A DNA stretch of 64,000 nucleotides, from positions 310,001 through 374,000 of the forward strand of contig MBPM02000003.1 of NCBI GenBank assembly GCA_001695595.3. The letters are read 5' to 3'. The position numbers and the translations under genes are program-made. Within the stretch, counting starts at the first letter, position 1. The number at the start of each line of letters is the position of its first letter. The notes beneath the pieces are model-generated. The model was not told the DNA's origin and searched no databases. It saw only the letters and a program-made list of their open reading frames with translations. Positions 34,817-45,500 of the stretch are shown piece by piece. Origin of the DNA: Plasmopara viticola. Its lineage: Eukaryota > Oomycota > Peronosporomycetes > Peronosporales > Peronosporaceae.

Positions 34817-35231
34817 AAAAGCGTCAAGCGGCGATATGTTAGTGAGTGTTTTGATGGAAGAAACAAGGACAAAGGATTTACAAGCGACGAAAGGATGGAA
34901 GGAAGTCTGCAATGCTGCAAGTCAGTACGTGAGACCTACAGCGACGTTACTGAGTGATGGTCACTTTTGTGGATGTAAAAAGTAGAAATATAATAATAAA
35001 GAGGTTGCTCTTGATGAGATTGTTGATAAGGAATATGACTAGGTTTGATCTTTTTACCCAAGTGGAAGAAATATTACGTAGAAAGATAAATGAGCTAGGC
35101 GTGATGAAATACCTATAAAAATAGGCGTGCTTGACAACAAGATCGCGTGGTTTCAAATTTCGCCTACAGAGCCTCGTAAATGTTACAGTGCTTTAATTAG
35201 ACGGAAAGTAGTAATACCGATACAATCTTCG
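34817..35231. other. Short intergenic region
   Basis: The 3' flank of the kinase gene (AATAATAAAG near 34992 could serve as a polyadenylation signal) and the promoter of the M28-like gene. No other gene seen. An in-frame GTG at 35127 would lengthen the next protein but the first ATG in that frame is at 35232. Confidence 0.5.
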
Positions 35232-38071
35232 ATGGGCTCTTCGAACGACAGGGTGAGCATCCTTAAAGGCGATGCCCTGAAAGTGCTTCCTGATTTAAAT
35301 TTCGACAGCAATGATGGCAATGTCGACGAGTCTAAAGTGCCATTGACTCGGTCGAACGTGTACGCTGATAGTCCGCGGGAAATTCATTTGAGCGAAGGCA
35401 TTACCGAAGCGGAAATCAAGCTTCGGCAACGTGTAGGCACCACTTTTGTGTTGCTCCTCGTTCTCGCCAGCGCAATTTGTGTCATGCTCTTGGGTATCCT
35501 TGGACACGAAGAAAATTACGGGTACTTTGTAGAATTCGATACAGGAAGCTCACTAGTAAGGCTCACTCTATGTTCACGTCTTTGCAGCTCAACGCCAGCT
35601 ATTCAACATCATTTCATTGCTGCGACTTCAGCCGATGGATTCAAGAAAAATCTTGAGTTTTATGCTGATGTACGTAGAAATGCATCTTGAAAAACAATCT
35701 TAACACGGCAATTTCATCTTAAATTTACAATGGCTTTCTAGGTTGTCCGCCATACTGGGAGTACTGGCGACTACGAGATGGCAAAATATATTCGCTCAAG
35801 TGCCATTGAGGTTGGGTTTGAAGAAAGTCATATCGAGATTGACGAGTTTGAAATAGTCGTAAATGCACCAGAGACCCTCACTCTTGACATTGTGCAAGTG
35901 GCTGATAACAAATCCCTTGTCTCATACGATTTCATCGCTGAGCACGCGACGCGACAAGCCAAGCGACAGGCAAAGGGCAAGAATGTGACAAAACCACATG
36001 CAGCGTTTCACTTGTACTCAATGAGTGGCATGGCGTCGGGATCGCTTGTATATGCCCATTTTGGATCCTCGGACGACTATCACGCTTTGACACAGAACAA
36101 GGTGAGCGTAAGTGGTAAAATCGCTCTGGTTCGCATGGGTGGCGATGTCTCTGTAGCTGCCAAAGTGATCATTGCCGCCAAATTTGGAGCCGTCGGCGTG
36201 CTCACATACACGTACGTCTAGTTGGGTCACGTGGTTTTACTATAGACTTGACGTTGTTCTTCTTTCTGGCATTAGTGATCCTTTTGACGATGGCTCTGCT
36301 CGAGGCCCTACAGCACCCGATGGACCATGGCGTCCCAGCACAACGACAGCTTCCGGAAGCGTTTACATGGGAGATGGAGATCCGACAATGCCTGAAAGTT
36401 TCTTGGGAGATCGCCTTTCGATAGAAGACGTTTACTCCGTCAACAATACCTTTAACATCCTTCCGCCAATTGTGAGTATGCCCATCAGTGCTGTGGTTGC
36501 AAAGGAATTACTCTTTCGGATCGAAAGTGCTTCAAAGGATCTAAACGTGGTAAGCGCCGCTGACGTCTTTGCGTCTCGATGGGAGGGTGGAGGTCTTGGC
36601 GTGCAATACAGTCTTCCTGTTGACGCTGATAATGTGGGAGTGATCGTCAAGATGACGAATCGCAACGTCTATTCATTGGCCACGACGTGGAACGTAATCA
36701 TCACTGTACCTGGTTCTCGCGAATCGGATCGCATTGTTCTAGTCGGTGCTCCACGCGACTCGCTTAACGCAGGTGCTGTTAGTCCAGGCTCAGGTAATGC
36801 TGTCTTTCTCGAGCTAATTCGTGCTCTGGGATCACTCGTGTCCAATGGATGGACCCCGTATCGTACGCTAGTTCTTGCTTCGTTTGGTGGTGAGCAATTT
36901 GGTGCTGTTGGAAGTTCGCACTGGATTGACCGCTATTCAGGCCTCAAGAACGGCAACGCGGGGCGTGGCGTGGTTTATCTGCATCTTGACGATGTGGTGC
37001 GTGGCGCTGGTCCACTTCGCTGCAAGGCTAGTGCTACAGTTCGCAAGAATATATACCTTATGACTGCAGCCGTTGCACAACCGAAAGAGCAAGACTACCC
37101 AGTTGTCGACACTTTTTTTTTCAACAACGCTTCGAGCGTATCGGCTCCAGCTGGAGCCACTGGAAGCTCGAGCAAAGATGAAGACGACCTCGACATGCTG
37201 CCTGTCAATGCGACTTTTTTGCATACAGAACTTCCCGAGGGCAATGGCAACTCTGTCTTTGCCTATTGGCTCGAAGACGCAAACAAGAAGAAGCCGAGTG
37301 GTGTCGAGCTAGAGCTTCCACCAATGGACCGCAGCATGGGTGGACGTATTTCTCCATTTCTTGGACAGCTAGGCATTCCGTCGCTTGAGCTTGGCTTTGA
37401 TGGCGGCTACTTTGGCGTAAAAGACACCAGTGCCGACATCCCTGCATGGATTTCTCATTTCGCTGACCCTCAATTTGCTTTTCATCGTGCTGCTGCGGAA
37501 CTGTATGGCAGTATACTCTTGTCCTTTACAGACGCGCAATTCCTGCAGTATGACTTTACCGAACTATCGCGTGAATTACGCCGAGGTCAAGCTTTACTGG
37601 AAGATGCACTTGCTCGCGAAGGCCTGACGCAAGTCGTGTCCATTGAAAATCTACATAACGCCACATCCGCTTTTGAAGCAGCTGCTGTGAGTGTGAGTGG
37701 CGAGATCAATGTTGTTTCTAGCCAGGAACTCGACTTTAGCCGCGTGAGAGAAATCAACAACCGTTTATTGCGTGCGCAGCGTGCATTTATATTTCCCTCA
37801 GGCCTCACGTCCATGCCTTGGATCAAAAATGTAAGTTTCATGGTTTTGTTGCTAAGTAGAGACGATGGTCATGTTTGGTCTTGTTTTATCCATGATGCAG
37901 GTGCTGTACGGCATTTCTGAGTGGGATGACTACCGTGTGAGTCTGTTTCCTGGCATCACGTATGAATTAATGCGTGGCAACGCCTTGACCGTGCGTCGTG
38001 AGCTTGTGCGACTATGCCGCACCATCGAGGTAGCGACCCATATCCTTTTAGGCGCTTCTAGCGACGAGTAA
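35232..38071 (+). CDS. M28B peptidase-like type II membrane protein, probable pseudoenzyme (GCPII/TfR family)
   Basis: Four exons: 35232-35669, 35742-36211, 36276-37830 and 37901-38071. They are joined by GT-AG introns of 72, 64 and 70 bases and give 877 residues in one frame. A short cytosolic N-terminus precedes one membrane span (TTFVLLLVLASAICVMLLGIL, about 75-95). Then come a protease-associated domain, an M28 peptidase-like core and a transferrin-receptor-type helical dimerisation domain ending near FPGITYELMRG. Compared with human glutamate carboxypeptidase II, zinc ligand H377 is P462 (GAPRDS), D387 is S472 (VSPGSG), E425 is Q510 (GGEQFG) and H553 is K (YFGVKDTS). The proton-shuttle glutamate E509 and the D453 equivalent remain. 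So it should not bind the dizinc centre and is probably catalytically dead, like the transferrin receptor. A 32-base GT-AG segment near 35557-35588 could be read as intron but I kept it as coding because the frame stays open. Confidence 0.82.
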
Positions 38072-38345
38072 TGCCGTGTTGCATTCGCACTGTAATGACT
38101 TAATGCATTTCAAAAAAAACTCTCGGCATCATTGTCCAGATTACTTTTTACCGATAATTATTCCAGGAACAATGGATTCAATACGCCCCGCTGCCCTCAC
38201 GTAGTTATATCACCTTTTTTCGTTCGTTGAGATAACATCGCGAAAGTACAATTTTATAACGTGAAGGTACACGCAGATCTTATGTGGCATCACTCAGATA
38301 ACATGCCCGTACGTGTCATAAGTGTTTTGACCCCTTGGGTTACGA

Positions 38346-41300
38346 TCAGTATTTGCTGGAACGATCATGGATCGTAAACTTCATAGCAATCAAGGTCTTG
38401 AGAGTTTCCTTGGCAATGTTAAGATCGTATTCCTTTTCGTCATCCGTGAGAAACACGTACGGCACGAGGCATGGATGTTTCTTCGTGCTATCGTCTCGCT
38501 GCGGACCGTACGTCCAGCCTTCATCCATTCTTCCTTTGGCCCAAACCTCGTGAGCATTTTCAGCAAGCAAATCTACAAGCCGCAATAGTCTTAAAGGCAG
38601 CTCAATCGTGGTCGTGTCAATAGGAAGAGGCCGATACACCTCCACATTTCCCTCTCCATAGGTTGTGTAGTATGAAGAATCGCCCATCAAGCTATTTCGT
38701 CGAAAACTCATGGCTTCGCGCAAAAGTGACGGCACAGGTCTGGCCAAAGCTCCAGGATGAGAAGCGGTTCCCAGCTCCTCAAACACCGCAGCGTCAGCGG
38801 CTCGAGGGCTTGTTGTTGATTCCGAGCCGCCACTGATCATTGAACTGTTGCTTTCACTAAATCCATCAGCGAGATCGGACAACATCGACGCAGAACGTGA
38901 CATGGAGTCATTTGTGCCGCTCTGAGAGCGTTGTTGACTCGGGCGAGAGATTGCGTAGTTCATAAAGATAATTGTCTTGATTGTCTCAATCGACGAACGA
39001 TAATCAAAAGCTTGTTCTTCAACAGAAAGCAGCTTGTACGGCACGAGGTTAGGGTGTCTTTTGTTTGCGTCATCGCGCTCTTTGCCATACTGCCATCCTT
39101 GTTTAAGGCGCTCCAGTGCCCACATATCGTGACAATTGCGAGCTAGAACATCGCCAAGGTGCTCTAAATGACCCAGCACAATCTTTGACGTGTCAACAGG
39201 CTTTGGGCGATAGTTGTGGCCTTCCTTTTCACGCGACGGCATGTCAATAAGACACTTGTGGAAGCGATACATTACTTGGAGAGCTTCGCGGTGCACTTCA
39301 GCCTGCGAACACATTGCTCGGCGCTTATCCTTACGAAGATACAGGTCAAGCATGCGCGAAATCTCATCAAATCGTAGACTGGTACGACCATCTGCACGAA
39401 CACTATCGAAGAGAAGACCGAGATGGTAGTCATCGACCATGTGATCTTTAGCATAGTACAGCAGCTTCGTAGCACGCAAAAGACTGATCTTAAGCTCGCG
39501 GAAAACAATACGACACAAGTGAACGGCCAGTCTTCTTCTCGGAATACGCAATTTTTCACCGCCAATCAGCTCCAATACGCGCTGTCGCGGCAAGCCACCG
39601 TCCACGTCCGAATCATCATCAAATGAGCCCAACGACGAAATAGAACGTGGCGGTGAGAAGCCATTTAGGTTGCTAGGTACGTCCGTACCAGCTCCCACGG
39701 CTTCAGCTTCATTCGGACCTAGAACGATGCACTCGACAGACAGCTTGCTATGATGAACAACTTTAAGCGCCAAACCGTCTCCAAGAATCGAGTCTCCCTG
39801 CAAACGAATCGTTATACCAATCGGAATCATCTCTTTGATTGTCTTGTGATCGAAATTCTTAGACAGTCGAATGTGTGACACCAGTTCACGACCATCCCTG
39901 CCGTTGCTGCTTCCACCGTTGCCGCCGTGCCCACTACTTCCATCGTGAGCCTTGCGATCGCCAAAATTGATACGACGGTCAAACTTCATTCCAAAACGTA
40001 GAAGCGCGACAACACGCCAAACGGCACTTCGAAATAGCTTACGCACACGTTGACGTCGTTCTTCTTGATCAACAAGATTTGTCGAAATTAAACGCACTTG
40101 CTGCCACGGAATCAGGCGAATCACTCCATGGTCCTCTGGCACCACAACTGTCGGGGAACAGGATTGCACAAAGCAACGAATGCGAGCGAGAACATCGTAC
40201 TCGACATCTTCTCCACTCGCAGTCTCGTCGTTCTTGGCGACTTCGTAGTATTCAGACAAAATTGCAACAAACATATTCACGACAATCTGAAAGACTAGAA
40301 CTACAAATGAGCCGATAAATAGTGGCGCAACACGGGGATTTGCTTGCCGTAGCCGTCCGTAGTCCAGCTCACCAGCTAGCATCTGGAAGCACGTGCCGTA
40401 CGACTTGCCGATCGTCGAGTACTCTTCTAAAGCAAACCCAAAGGCATAGCTGCCCATTGCTGAATAGCCCAAGAAGATGAGATTAAAGATCACAAGAAAG
40501 CCCATGAGATCACTCATCGCCATGCCGAGCACACGCCAAAGCAAGTTCAGTGTCGCATTCATGCGTAAAAACTTAAACACTTTCAATAAACTGATCGCCG
40601 ACCCTAAAGAGGCAAGATCGGATAATTGCTGAAATTCAGTGAGCAACTCTTGCGAGCGTGAGTGACTAAGCTCTTCTACGCCACGACCGTCGCTGAGTTC
40701 CGCCAAATGTAGTGCAAATTTGCTGGATGCCAGGTAATAATGTACCATATCATTCAAAAGTGCGGCTAATACCACCAAGTGGGTCAACTCAAACACATTC
40801 CACAGATCCGAGCCAAGATATGTCGAAATGCCCATTGATCTCATCTCAGTTGCTTCGCCAATGCAGTACGTGATAAAGAAGACAACGATTGCAACCCACA
40901 ACACCACACGTGCGTCAAACGCTTCACGCACCATAGAGACTGACGTAGCAATCGCATGAAAGACTCTGCGATGAAGTTGAGGCGAAATCAACGCTTCCGT
41001 GTCGTTAGCCAAGTTTGTAAATTGCTCTGGTTCCTCATGACCAATCACTCGAACGTGGGAACTGTGTGCAAAGTGATCGATGTGACCCGACGGATCCACT
41101 GTGATCACGTGCATACCAATGGTAAAGACGCGAGTAATCGGGTTCAGTAAGATAAATTTAAAAGCTGCGGCACGTGTGTGCTCCGAGAGATAATTGTCCT
41201 GCTGCAGTACATCCACGTTCTCGAGATCGCAAAGATCCACAGCATATCCACCTGACCCGTACGACATGACCGGAGCGAAGAAGAGCCAGTCAAAGAATGG

Positions 41301-42536
41301 CCGATAAATCTCGGGTGACAGTTCCCCCAATCCATCTCGCCACTTGTACACACGACCAGTCCCATTTTTCCCAAGCAACGGCGTTTTTCGCTCCACGTCA
41401 GGGCTGTAGAACGGGTAGCATGGAGCCTCCCATCCATTGTATACGCGACACCGCTGTTGCTCGACGAGTACTTGGCGAAAGCCCACGCCTCCCACACGGA
41501 CCCATTGAGCCGTAACTCCTTGCCGCTCACACACAGTGTCGTGGAGTTTGGTAGCAAAGGCGTAGATGTCGGCAAACGTCTTGATCTCACACTCGCCTTC
41601 TTCGCGACACGTGAGAGCTCCCACCACATCATTTTGATGAAAACTATCTTGCACAGGTAGCCACGACAGCAAGGAGAAGAGAAGTGTCAAAAAGACAAAG
41701 TACACGACGAGTTCTTGGTAAAATTGGCGTCGCTTGATCTCTTTATACTCGGACGCAACGCTCACGAGATCCAACTTTTTCTTTTCCATGTGAATGCCGC
41801 CATATACATGGATCGCCTCGGTGGAATCTTTCGACCACATGGACAAGAATCCTCGCGCGGCGCGTTGCGTGGTCACTAACTGCTGTGCCACCCCCGCAAA
41901 CGACGAGTTGCTGTGCTCTGAGCTTGGCGTCTCGTTTGTGCCACCGTTGGCGTCTACTCCTTCATCCCCATCGGTATCGACCCTTCCATTTCCATTGGCA
42001 TCGGCACTCTCCATGCTATTACTTGCCAAGCTGTGCGAGCTATGCAAATGGGAGCGTACGAGGTTCTTGAGACTTGGCTGCCGCTTGTTGCGTCTTGAAG
42101 CCAACTTTGCCAAACTACGCGGCGGTGCCGATACAACATCATTTGCTTCCTCATCCGACAGTGAACTCGAACGCATACTTACGCGATTCCTGTGTCGGAG
42201 GGTCCCCAAAACGAACCTCATGTTTGCGCTAATGGAGCGAGGACCGTGATGTTCGCGTTTTGGACTCGTATTGCTACCACTGCCACTCTCACTTCGTAAT
42301 CGACGAGGGGGAGCTCGCAGTTTAGGCTTGGAGCACGATCTTAACAGTGTGGGGGAGTCAGGGACGGAGGAAAGAGCGCCATTCACCTTGAGTGGACCAT
42401 TGTGGCGATTCTTGGACTCTTTCGATGGCAAAGAAGAAGAAGAGCTAGCGTAAGAACTTGACGGAGCGGCGTGAGGAGGCGGAGAGGTCGATGGAGACGC
42501 GTCTCGTGCAACGCGAGCCGTGTCGTCCGCGTCCAT
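38346..42536 (-). CDS. Polycystin-2/TRP-type channel with two C-terminal RyR repeats
   Basis: An intronless frame of 1396 residues with ATG at 42536. Residues 1-240 are Ser/Arg-rich and probably disordered. The first membrane span is near 274-291 (VVYFVFLTLLFSLLSWL), followed by an extracellular polycystin (TOP-type) domain. More spans lie at about 541-560 (VVLWVAIVVFFITYCIG) to 700. The pore region is CFQMLAGELDYG (about 712-723) and the last span FIGSFVVLVFQIVVNMFVAIL (about 738-758). Near 1107-1192 and 1301-1390 lie two ryanodine-receptor repeats with the hallmarks GWQYGKERDD / KRHPNLVPY and GWTYGPQRDD / KKHPCLVPY. Polycystins are cation channels that often pass calcium; RyR repeats are otherwise known from the huge endoplasmic calcium-release channels. 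The likely role is calcium entry or release in the oomycete. It converges with the M28-like gene (274 bases between stops). Membrane location and gating are unknown. Confidence 0.87.
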   Translation of the reverse strand: MDADDTARVARDASPSTSPPPHAAPSSSYASSSSSLPSKESKNRHNGPLKVNGALSSVPDSPTLLRSCSKPKLRAPPRRLRSESGSGSNTSPKREHHGPRSISANMRFVLGTLRHRNRVSMRSSSLSDEEANDVVSAPPRSLAKLASRRNKRQPSLKNLVRSHLHSSHSLASNSMESADANGNGRVDTDGDEGVDANGGTNETPSSEHSNSSFAGVAQQLVTTQRAARGFLSMWSKDSTEAIHVYGGIHMEKKKLDLVSVASEYKEIKRRQFYQELVVYFVFLTLLFSLLSWLPVQDSFHQNDVVGALTCREEGECEIKTFADIYAFATKLHDTVCERQGVTAQWVRVGGVGFRQVLVEQQRCRVYNGWEAPCYPFYSPDVERKTPLLGKNGTGRVYKWRDGLGELSPEIYRPFFDWLFFAPVMSYGSGGYAVDLCDLENVDVLQQDNYLSEHTRAAAFKFILLNPITRVFTIGMHVITVDPSGHIDHFAHSSHVRVIGHEEPEQFTNLANDTEALISPQLHRRVFHAIATSVSMVREAFDARVVLWVAIVVFFITYCIGEATEMRSMGISTYLGSDLWNVFELTHLVVLAALLNDMVHYYLASSKFALHLAELSDGRGVEELSHSRSQELLTEFQQLSDLASLGSAISLLKVFKFLRMNATLNLLWRVLGMAMSDLMGFLVIFNLIFLGYSAMGSYAFGFALEEYSTIGKSYGTCFQMLAGELDYGRLRQANPRVAPLFIGSFVVLVFQIVVNMFVAILSEYYEVAKNDETASGEDVEYDVLARIRCFVQSCSPTVVVPEDHGVIRLIPWQQVRLISTNLVDQEERRQRVRKLFRSAVWRVVALLRFGMKFDRRINFGDRKAHDGSSGHGGNGGSSNGRDGRELVSHIRLSKNFDHKTIKEMIPIGITIRLQGDSILGDGLALKVVHHSKLSVECIVLGPNEAEAVGAGTDVPSNLNGFSPPRSISSLGSFDDDSDVDGGLPRQRVLELIGGEKLRIPRRRLAVHLCRIVFRELKISLLRATKLLYYAKDHMVDDYHLGLLFDSVRADGRTSLRFDEISRMLDLYLRKDKRRAMCSQAEVHREALQVMYRFHKCLIDMPSREKEGHNYRPKPVDTSKIVLGHLEHLGDVLARNCHDMWALERLKQGWQYGKERDDANKRHPNLVPYKLLSVEEQAFDYRSSIETIKTIIFMNYAISRPSQQRSQSGTNDSMSRSASMLSDLADGFSESNSSMISGGSESTTSPRAADAAVFEELGTASHPGALARPVPSLLREAMSFRRNSLMGDSSYYTTYGEGNVEVYRPLPIDTTTIELPLRLLRLVDLLAENAHEVWAKGRMDEGWTYGPQRDDSTKKHPCLVPYVFLTDDEKEYDLNIAKETLKTLIAMKFTIHDRSSKY

Positions 42537-45500
42537 TGAGATTGGTGGTATTTTTCGAATTTCGAATTGAGCATGAAGCTTCGTTTTCTACCACGGCTAG
42601 AGGACAAAAACCTAACAAGTTGCGTCATTGGTTGTACAGATACCGACAAGTGCGATGTAAGGAAACAAAATATTGTTTGATAGATTTTTTCTCGTTGTAT
42701 CACAATATTTATAGAGACTGTGAATAATAAAGGTGAGGCGCGTTTTCATAATCGCATCGTTGGACTCGATAATAACCACGCTTGTAACTACGATAAATTT
42801 GTACGCAGTCCAACTGCTATCGGTGTCAGTTTACCTTGTACGGTCTATCTGCTACCCTGAATTCCTCATCCTTGAATATTGCACTGTTGTCTAGGCGAGA
42901 TCCGAATGGTGATTACAGGGCTTAAATTTGGAATGAATTTTACTACGACTAAATTTCCCAAAATGTATACCTCAATCAAACATGCAAATGCTCCATCGCC
43001 TCTTTCTCAAAACCTGCACTCAGTCCGCGAGCTCGTCTGTATCTACTTCGCCATGATAGTTAATCTTTGATCAATGTTCTATCGCTTTACTCTAGTGAGT
43101 CTGAATTATGCTTTTCAATTTTCTCGCTCGTAGTCCCTTCCTTTATCTCCACAGCTTTATTCTATTGCAAAGCTTCCTTTTTGTCAATATTATTGTTAGA
43201 GAGATCTGGTACGCGTTGGGTGGCCATCTTTTTTACAGCAATCAGGACTCTTATTAACGCTTCAATCTATCCCTTTCTCTAATACTAGCTCATTATTCTT
43301 GCAGGTACATTAATTCTTACATTCGGGAAGTGTTTGCCTGATTTGATAAAAGTTAAAACGAATTGCCCGCCTTATGAGGCTATTTTCATTTTTTTTAATA
43401 GAGCTAATTTGCTCACTTTGATCGCTCACTGTAACGACTAATTCACTTGATCACGAATGCCTTAAAATGAATTATTGCTACCGGTACTAATTTTCACATT
43501 TTATTCATTTTGAAAAAGAAACAGCACGCTTTGATGACGTTCAAGTCTCAAGCCGTTTAAATAGCCGTTTAATAGTGCAAACATTGACCCAAGCACTTCA
43601 TATGTGCGTTGCAGCTTTTAAACAAATGGTGCTGTAAGGAGTACGCTTTACACTTCACCACCTTCAAACAACACATGAATATACTTGGAATAAGATTGGG
43701 CTCTATTTGTTACATGTTTAGACCAGGATGTTCGATCTGCTCGTTGCTTAAAACACACGATACATCAGCAGCGGTCCATAGGTCTTTCATAGCTTTTCCG
43801 CGAGACCTCTTACTCCCTTCATCATTAATTCATGTCACGCAATATGGTAGTAATTAAACACACACCGGATTTGTGCAACCTGACTTTCTTTTGATGGCCA
43901 TGTTTTGACCTTGGTTGAAGACATCGTTGTATTCGTTAGGCACTTTACATTCGACAGGATCATAGAGCGAGTAACCGACACCGAAATGGACCTTTTACTT
44001 GATTACGTAGTTATTCCAAATTCAAATTGATAGAAAGATCACCGACTCATTATGATAAACGTACCAAAAGGATAAAAATTGCTTTGTATGAGATCCTGGT
44101 TGCACAAAAATATCGTTCAACATGATTGTGTCATCAATCATGACGATCATCGATCGTCAAAAGAGCCAAGAGGCTCGTGCTCATGTTTTGACCTACCAGA
44201 TTCAAAGAAATCTTTGCCACAAAAAATTAAGAAACAATCCAGCTCACAACATTCACAAATTATGCCTATTGGTTCTTACTGAAGAAAGACTTTAAGCAAG
44301 CAAAACCCCTAAATAGAGTCTGTCTTTAATCCCTTAAAGACATAACGAAAAACACTTTGATAGGCACTGAGGTAGGATGATCGGAAATTGGTGATTAAGT
44401 TCTAAAAAAGGTTCGGAGGTTTTATATCATACAGGCCGTTGTTTTGCGGCACAATACCAGCAAATGGAACAGCATCGAGATAAATCATATACACTTAACA
44501 ATCACCGGGTGGTGCGCTCATTTACCATTTGTCCAAACAAGTCCTGGTCATTTGTCGGGCTTAATAGCTACTGCTTAGGTGCCAAATTGTCTTGACAAAA
44601 GATGCTTCGCAAATCTTCATCACAGCTGATGAAGACAAGTCTTTCAATGCCTTTTGAAGTACTAATTTTGCTAGTCCTACGCTCTTACCAGCAAAAATGC
44701 TTAATCGTCCAAACAATTGGCTAATCAAGTCGACGATCGAGCCCAGAAATATTTCAGAATTTCAATTCCAAGTTTAGATCTCGCTCACAAGTTAGCTGGT
44801 CCTAATGAACGATCAATGTGTTATGAGCTACAGCACTTCAAGGCCTTTTCGATCCGCTTCATCTTTTGTCGACAGCCTCGACGAATTTTAGGCTGTCTTA
44901 TTTTACAGCCGATCTTACGCTTGGAGATACAATTTTGATGAGCTGGCCTGCGCTTCACTCTGGGCTGAAGTCTCTTTAACTTTTGCAAGCGTTACTCTCG
45001 GTGAGTTACCAACGTCAGACATGGGTTGCATTTGCTGTGCTCCCCGCTAATCAATCGATCCTTTTCGGTTTATTGTTATATATAGACAAAAAGAAACGTC
45101 GATATATCTTTCTTTTTGTCTTCAAATCAGCTCTAGATTCTGTTTGTTCACCACAATTTTCATGTCTACACGTACGACAATATTTGGAATATAAACGCCG
45201 TTGTTTTTAATCGAGTAAATGGCTTTGCCCTAGAATCACTATTCAGCCAAATCTGATCGAGACTTGATCATGGCACTCATTTTTTTGTGAACAAGCTTGC
45301 TGGGACATTGAATGATCGTTGGATGGCACAACTAGCTATGGGTGGTCCACGATGATTAGTCTCAGTGAGTGGTTTTTGACCTAGATCTCAGCTGTTTAAC
45401 GCCTTCCAGGCCTTGTCCACGATTGTCGTGTCCTACCAGGGCCTTGTGGCCAAGCCAAACGCTACGCGGATCGATGTGGCAGGGTGCCAGCGTGATGTAT

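Noticed and set aside
36172..36275. Start of the M28 core read straight through from 36172
   Set aside because: The 36212-36275 segment has GT-AG ends, and removing it joins the PA domain to the DPFDDG segment in frame, as the family needs.
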